Assembly: GCA_020073215.1 (NCBI GenBank)
Contig: JAIQFO010000003.1
Location: 1-64,000, forward strand
Direction of reading: 5' to 3'
Source of the DNA: Terriglobia bacterium
GTDB taxonomy: Bacteria; Acidobacteriota; Terriglobia; Terriglobales; Acidobacteriaceae
DNA length: 64,000 nucleotides
Part shown: positions 60,728-64,000 of the stretch, piece by piece
Layout of the letters: the number at the start of each line of letters is the position of its first letter
Position numbering within the stretch: position 1 is the first letter of the stretch
The notes under the pieces: model-generated
Databases searched by the model: none
Seen by the model: the letters and a program-made list of their open reading frames with translations, nothing else
What the model was told of the DNA's origin: nothing
Translations under genes and position numbers: made by a program

Positions 60728-62191
60728 GTGATCCTTTTCTACAATCCAAAGGCGGCCAGGTTTCGCAACCGCCGGCTTCCGCTGTCGATCTTGTCGATCG
60801 CAGCCGTAATAGAGGGCAAAGAAGACTACGCCATCGTCGATGGCAATCTTGATCCCCATCCCACGGAGACCTTGCTTTCACACTTGACGGATCATTCGGT
60901 GGAGCTCGTGGCGGTCACGGTTATGCCGGGCCCGCAGACGGTCGGCGCCGTGGCGAGCTGCCGTGAAATTCGCGCGCGGTTTCCTCATGTGCCTATTGTC
61001 TGGGGTGGATATTTCGCGTCGAACTACACGCCCGCGGTTTTGAATGCACCCTACGTTGACTTTGCGGTACGTGGCCAGGGAGAGTCGACTTTTCTGGAAT
61101 TGCTCGACGCCATCCGAGGACGGCGCGATTTCAAAAGCATTCAGGGTCTTTCTTACAAAGGGGTTGACGGCAAGGCCTATCACAATCCCGAGCGGCCCAT
61201 GCGTGGTCTGGACGAGTTTCCCTGGTACCCATATCAACGCATCCCCACGGAAAAGTATCTACTCCCCACATTTCTCGGACGACGCACGGCGGTGCACCAA
61301 GCCAGCATCGGATGCCCGTATCGCTGCAATTTTTGCGGGGTGGTCACGTTCTCGGGCAGTCGCGAAAAGATGGAATCTCCGGCTCGGACCGAGAAGATTT
61401 TGCGCCACTTGGCCGAGAGCTATGGCGTCGATGCGGTCCAGTTTTACGACAACAATTTCTTCTTGCGCGAGGACCATACGCGCGAATTAGCCGATCGCCT
61501 GGCTGGGCTCAAATTGCGTTGGTGGTGCGAAGGCCGCACCGACATCATGATGCGCTACTCGGATGCGACTCTTGAGTCGCTCCGCCGCGCCGGGTGCACC
61601 ATGATCTTTTTCGGCGCTGAATCGGGCTCGAACCAGAATCTGAAAGAGATGAACAAAGACCTCTGTGCCGAAGATACCTTGGCTTTAGCTTCTCGGATCA
61701 GGCGCTTCGACATCATTCCGGAATTCTCGATTATTTTCGGTAATCCGAAAGACCCAGAAGGTGACACGCGCGATTGCATCCGATTTATTCGACAACTGAA
61801 GCGGCTGAACCCGAAGTCCGAGATCATTGTTGAGCACTACACTCCGGTTCCGCAGCGGGCACGCATGTACGGCGGCGTCGAGGACAAAATCCAATTCCCG
61901 ACGACTCCCGATGAGTGGGCCACCGATCGTTGGCAGCGATTTGCCACTCAGAAGGATCCGCAAACACCCTGGCTGAGGCCCCGCACGAAGAGACTGATTG
62001 ATGACTTCGAGTTGGTGGTCTCTTCCCGCTGGCCGACCGTGCAAGACATTCGACTACCCTCTTGGGGCCGCTTAACTCTAAAAGCCCTGAGCAGCTGGCG
62101 CTATCGACTTGGCATCTACTCGGCTCCGATCGAATTGAAGTGGGTACAGCAATTCATCAACCTTCGCAGGCCAAAAGCAGAGAGCTTGTGA
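60728..62191 (+). CDS. B12-binding-type radical SAM protein (fourth copy)
   Basis: A GTG start gives 487 residues beginning MILFYNPKAARFRNRRLP. The first domain is of B12-binding type (VPIVWGGYFASNYTP, FAVRGQGESTFLELLDAI). The radical SAM motif is C196, C200, C203 in SIGCPYRCNFC. FFGAESGSNQNLKEM and FSIIFGNPKDPEGDTRDCIRF continue the group pattern. It is divergent from the main EPS cluster and coupled to a methyltransferase by GTGA. It resembles the third member of the trio in its opening, but it is clearly a separate paralogue. Confidence 0.9.
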   Translation: MILFYNPKAARFRNRRLPLSILSIAAVIEGKEDYAIVDGNLDPHPTETLLSHLTDHSVELVAVTVMPGPQTVGAVASCREIRARFPHVPIVWGGYFASNYTPAVLNAPYVDFAVRGQGESTFLELLDAIRGRRDFKSIQGLSYKGVDGKAYHNPERPMRGLDEFPWYPYQRIPTEKYLLPTFLGRRTAVHQASIGCPYRCNFCGVVTFSGSREKMESPARTEKILRHLAESYGVDAVQFYDNNFFLREDHTRELADRLAGLKLRWWCEGRTDIMMRYSDATLESLRRAGCTMIFFGAESGSNQNLKEMNKDLCAEDTLALASRIRRFDIIPEFSIIFGNPKDPEGDTRDCIRFIRQLKRLNPKSEIIVEHYTPVPQRARMYGGVEDKIQFPTTPDEWATDRWQRFATQKDPQTPWLRPRTKRLIDDFELVVSSRWPTVQDIRLPSWGRLTLKALSSWRYRLGIYSAPIELKWVQQFINLRRPKAESL

Positions 62192-62979
62192 GCGAGAGAT
62201 TCAAAGCGACCCGCAGCGCAATCCTTGACTGCAGCGAACGCCTCAGTTCGCCGGGCAGCCCCGTCTCTGTGTCGGCGGACGAAGGCTACCAACGCTGGGC
62301 GCCCACATACGATCTGACCCTCAATCCCCTGCTCTCTTTGGAAGAGCGTTATGTCACGCCGCTGCTTCCAAGCATGATGGGGAAAGCGGTTCTGGATGTC
62401 GCATGTGGCACAGGACGCTGGCTGGAAAAGCTGGTTGCGTTGGGCGCAAAACCAGGCGTCGGGATTGACTTATCCACAGCAATGCTGCGCATCGCTGCGA
62501 CGAAAATCCCCATTGCCGGCCGACTCGTGCGGGCGAACTGCGTGCAATTCCCCTTCGCTGCCGCAAGTTTCGATTTTGCCATCTGCTCGCTCGCATTGAG
62601 TCATGTTCGGGATTTGACGGCAGTATCCCGTGAACTAGCCATGACCTTGAAACCGGGCGCTGACTTGTTCGTCAGCGATCTTCATCCCGAGGCTGATGCC
62701 CAAGGATGGCGAACTGGCTTCCGGGACGGAACCACAGCGGTCCGGATTAAAACGGTTCCCCACTCGGTTGCCGAGATTCTCGAATCCTTTTGCCCGGCCG
62801 GTTTCGATTGCTGTGATCTGATTGCGGCGCGCCTCGGCGAGCCTGAAGAACCGATCTTTATCCATGCGCACAAAGGACACCTCTTCCAATCTGCCCGCGA
62901 GGTACCCGCGGTGCTCATCTGCCGATTTCGGCGAAACCGTTCGCATGGGGATGTCGAACACGTCGAAGGTCCGAGATGA
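62188..62979 (+). CDS. SAM-dependent class I methyltransferase
   Basis: The GTG at 62188 overlaps the radical SAM stop (GTGA) and gives 263 residues. The SAM site is VLDVACGTGRWLEKLVALG, followed by GVGIDLSTAMLRIA and the acidic and hydrophobic motifs FDFAICSLALSHV and LKPGADLFVSDLHP. It is of the UbiE/Methyltransf_11 type. As in the minus-strand cluster, a B12-type radical SAM gene is followed directly by a methyltransferase gene, which suggests that the pairing is functional. Confidence 0.9.
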   Translation: MSERFKATRSAILDCSERLSSPGSPVSVSADEGYQRWAPTYDLTLNPLLSLEERYVTPLLPSMMGKAVLDVACGTGRWLEKLVALGAKPGVGIDLSTAMLRIAATKIPIAGRLVRANCVQFPFAAASFDFAICSLALSHVRDLTAVSRELAMTLKPGADLFVSDLHPEADAQGWRTGFRDGTTAVRIKTVPHSVAEILESFCPAGFDCCDLIAARLGEPEEPIFIHAHKGHLFQSAREVPAVLICRFRRNRSHGDVEHVEGPR

Positions 62980-63219
62980 AAGCAGCGGAGTTGTGGGTAT
63001 TGATGCCGGCGCGAACCGACGATCCTGACCACTTGGGGACAAACCTGCTTGAGCAAAAAAAGAGACGAAGTTTTGACAATTTCGTGACGAACCCCAAAAA
63101 GAGTTCCTGTAGCCTCCGTGGGTATACGGCACGCGCGTCAGCCCAGTGCAGGAGTTCCTGCCAAAATCGGCGCAGCACTCTATCTGTTTCGTCGAAGAAG
63201 GGGAGCGCCACGGTCGGCG

Positions 63220-63888
63220 ATGAAAACCGTGAGTCAGGTAATTGACGTCTTTCTCCTCGCGGAGAGCCGGCTTCTCCGAGAGGCGCTGACCGGTGTGCTC
63301 AATCGAAAGAGCGATATTCGTGTGGTTGCCGCGTTTGCATTTGATCCCGAGATTATCAAAAAGATCGACGAAATTAAGCCGCACGTTCTCGTCTTAGATT
63401 CCGCCGTTTGTGCCGTGGCGGGTTTGCAAGTCGTGGTGTCGGTCCGCGAAGGTCTCCCAGGGATAAAGGTGGTCATGATCGGCATGGAGGCGGACAAAGA
63501 TACATTCGTGCGTTGCGTGCGGGCGGGCGTGGCTGGGTATCTCTTGAAGGACGCATCGGCGTTCGAGATCGCCGCGGCCGTCAAGGCCGTGGCCTATGAA
63601 GAAGCCGCGTGTCCGCCCAGGCTGTGTCTGGCATTGTTCGACTACCTCGCGCGCCAAACCCATTACGTACCCCGGGCGTTCGGGAGGCTAGGACACGGTC
63701 TCAGCCGCCGCGAACAGCAACTGGCGCAGTTGCTGAGCAGTGGATTGAGCAATAAAGAAATTGCCTCCCAATTGAACTTGTCGGAGCAGACAGTCAAGAA
63801 CCATGTCCGTCATATTTTTCGGAAAATCGGCGTCAGCGACCGGCTTACCGCAGCTGAGTACTGTCGCGAACAGGGCCTTGCTGTGTGA
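63220..63888 (+). CDS. NarL/LuxR-family response regulator
   Basis: The ATG at 63220 gives 222 residues. The receiver keeps the phosphoacceptor Asp (HVLVLDSAV) and the conserved Lys (YLLKDAS), but one of the two usual acidic residues at the start is changed (FLLAESRLL). The C-terminal LuxR HTH is complete: LSRREQQLAQLLSSGLSNKEIASQLNLSEQTVKNHVRHIFRKIGVSDRLTAAEY. No sensor kinase is encoded in the window. It probably controls the EPS genes around it, and the dyad at 60521-60548 is a possible target. An earlier in-frame start at 63118 is possible, and the ribosome binding site is weak. Confidence 0.9.
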   Translation: MKTVSQVIDVFLLAESRLLREALTGVLNRKSDIRVVAAFAFDPEIIKKIDEIKPHVLVLDSAVCAVAGLQVVVSVREGLPGIKVVMIGMEADKDTFVRCVRAGVAGYLLKDASAFEIAAAVKAVAYEEAACPPRLCLALFDYLARQTHYVPRAFGRLGHGLSRREQQLAQLLSSGLSNKEIASQLNLSEQTVKNHVRHIFRKIGVSDRLTAAEYCREQGLAV

Positions 63889-63938
63889 GGGCGAACGCTC
63901 GAACTATCAACACGTCGCTGCGTGACGTAGGAGTCAAT

Positions 63939-64000
63939 GTGACAAGCCATGCTTATGTTGCTGCGGTTGTCGTCCTGAATCGTCCGCCAGGGTGCAATCC
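63939..64000 (+). CDS. Start of a gene, possibly a family 2 glycosyltransferase (runs off the window)
   Basis: A GTG at 63939 has GGAG six bases upstream and opens a frame without stops to the edge. The first residues, VTSHAYVAAVVVLNRPPG, resemble the first beta-strand of family 2 glycosyltransferases. Only about 20 codons are visible, so the family is a guess. An ATG two bases earlier is followed at once by TGA and is not used. Confidence 0.4.
   Translation, partial: MTSHAYVAAVVVLNRPPGCN

Overview
The window looks like chromosomal DNA of an Acidobacteriota (Terriglobia-type) bacterium. This is inferred from protein style, not from a marker gene: a large TonB-dependent receptor with an N-terminal carboxypeptidase-regulatory-like domain, a HAF-repeat secreted protein, a small zinc-ribbon protein of a type common in this phylum, a P460 cytochrome, and a long acidobacterial-style exopolysaccharide (EPS) cluster. 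There are no rRNA genes and no CRISPR array. One tRNA gene is present, for selenocysteine.

Region 1 (1-4 kb, minus strand) is a small redox locus: the N-terminal part of a Tat-exported multicopper oxidase, a LytTR DNA-binding protein, a secreted protein of unknown function, a cytochrome P460 and a TetR regulator. Matching inverted repeats over the tetR start and in front of the P460 gene suggest that TetR controls both.

Region 2 (4-7 kb) holds a HAF-repeat secreted protein, a zinc-ribbon protein, and selC (tRNA-Sec, anticodon TCA) flanked by pieces of tyrosine integrases. This marks an old integration site.

Region 3 (7-29.3 kb) is a carbohydrate-catabolism locus around a FadR-type regulator. 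One arm on the minus strand carries the regulator, a TonB receptor and a GH38-type glycosidase. The opposite arm carries an SMP-30 lactonase, an enolase-superfamily sugar-acid dehydratase, a second GH38 protein with a PL4-like N-terminal module, two SDR dehydrogenases, a mutarotase-like protein, a RhaT-type transporter, a ROK kinase, a fused phosphomannose-isomerase-like protein, an esterase lipoprotein and a fumarylacetoacetate-hydrolase-family protein. Lactonase + dehydratase + two SDRs + FAA hydrolase is the enzyme set of the non-phosphorylative L-fucose/L-rhamnose (diketo-hydrolase) route. Two sites matching the FadR-subfamily consensus TNGTNNNACNA lie in the divergent promoter region.

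Region 4 (29.4-60.5 kb, minus strand) is one long EPS cluster, read from NusG-like antiterminator and pseudo-receiver through Wza/SLBB export, Wzz, flippase, O-antigen-ligase-like polymerase, glycosyltransferases, epimerase and WecG transferase, to two HprK-like kinases, an ICMT-type methyltransferase, a GT87/propeller fusion, three B12-type radical SAM proteins, a methyltransferase, a SPASM radical SAM protein, an outer-membrane/redox group, a PAP2-Wzi fusion and the priming glycosyl-phosphotransferase. Many genes overlap by ATGA/GTGA and are probably translationally coupled.

Region 5 (60.7-64 kb, plus strand) diverges from it with a fourth B12-type radical SAM protein, a methyltransferase, a NarL/LuxR response regulator and the start of what may be a glycosyltransferase. 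The dense radical SAM/methyltransferase/HprK-like group inside the EPS cluster is the best candidate for an undescribed system.
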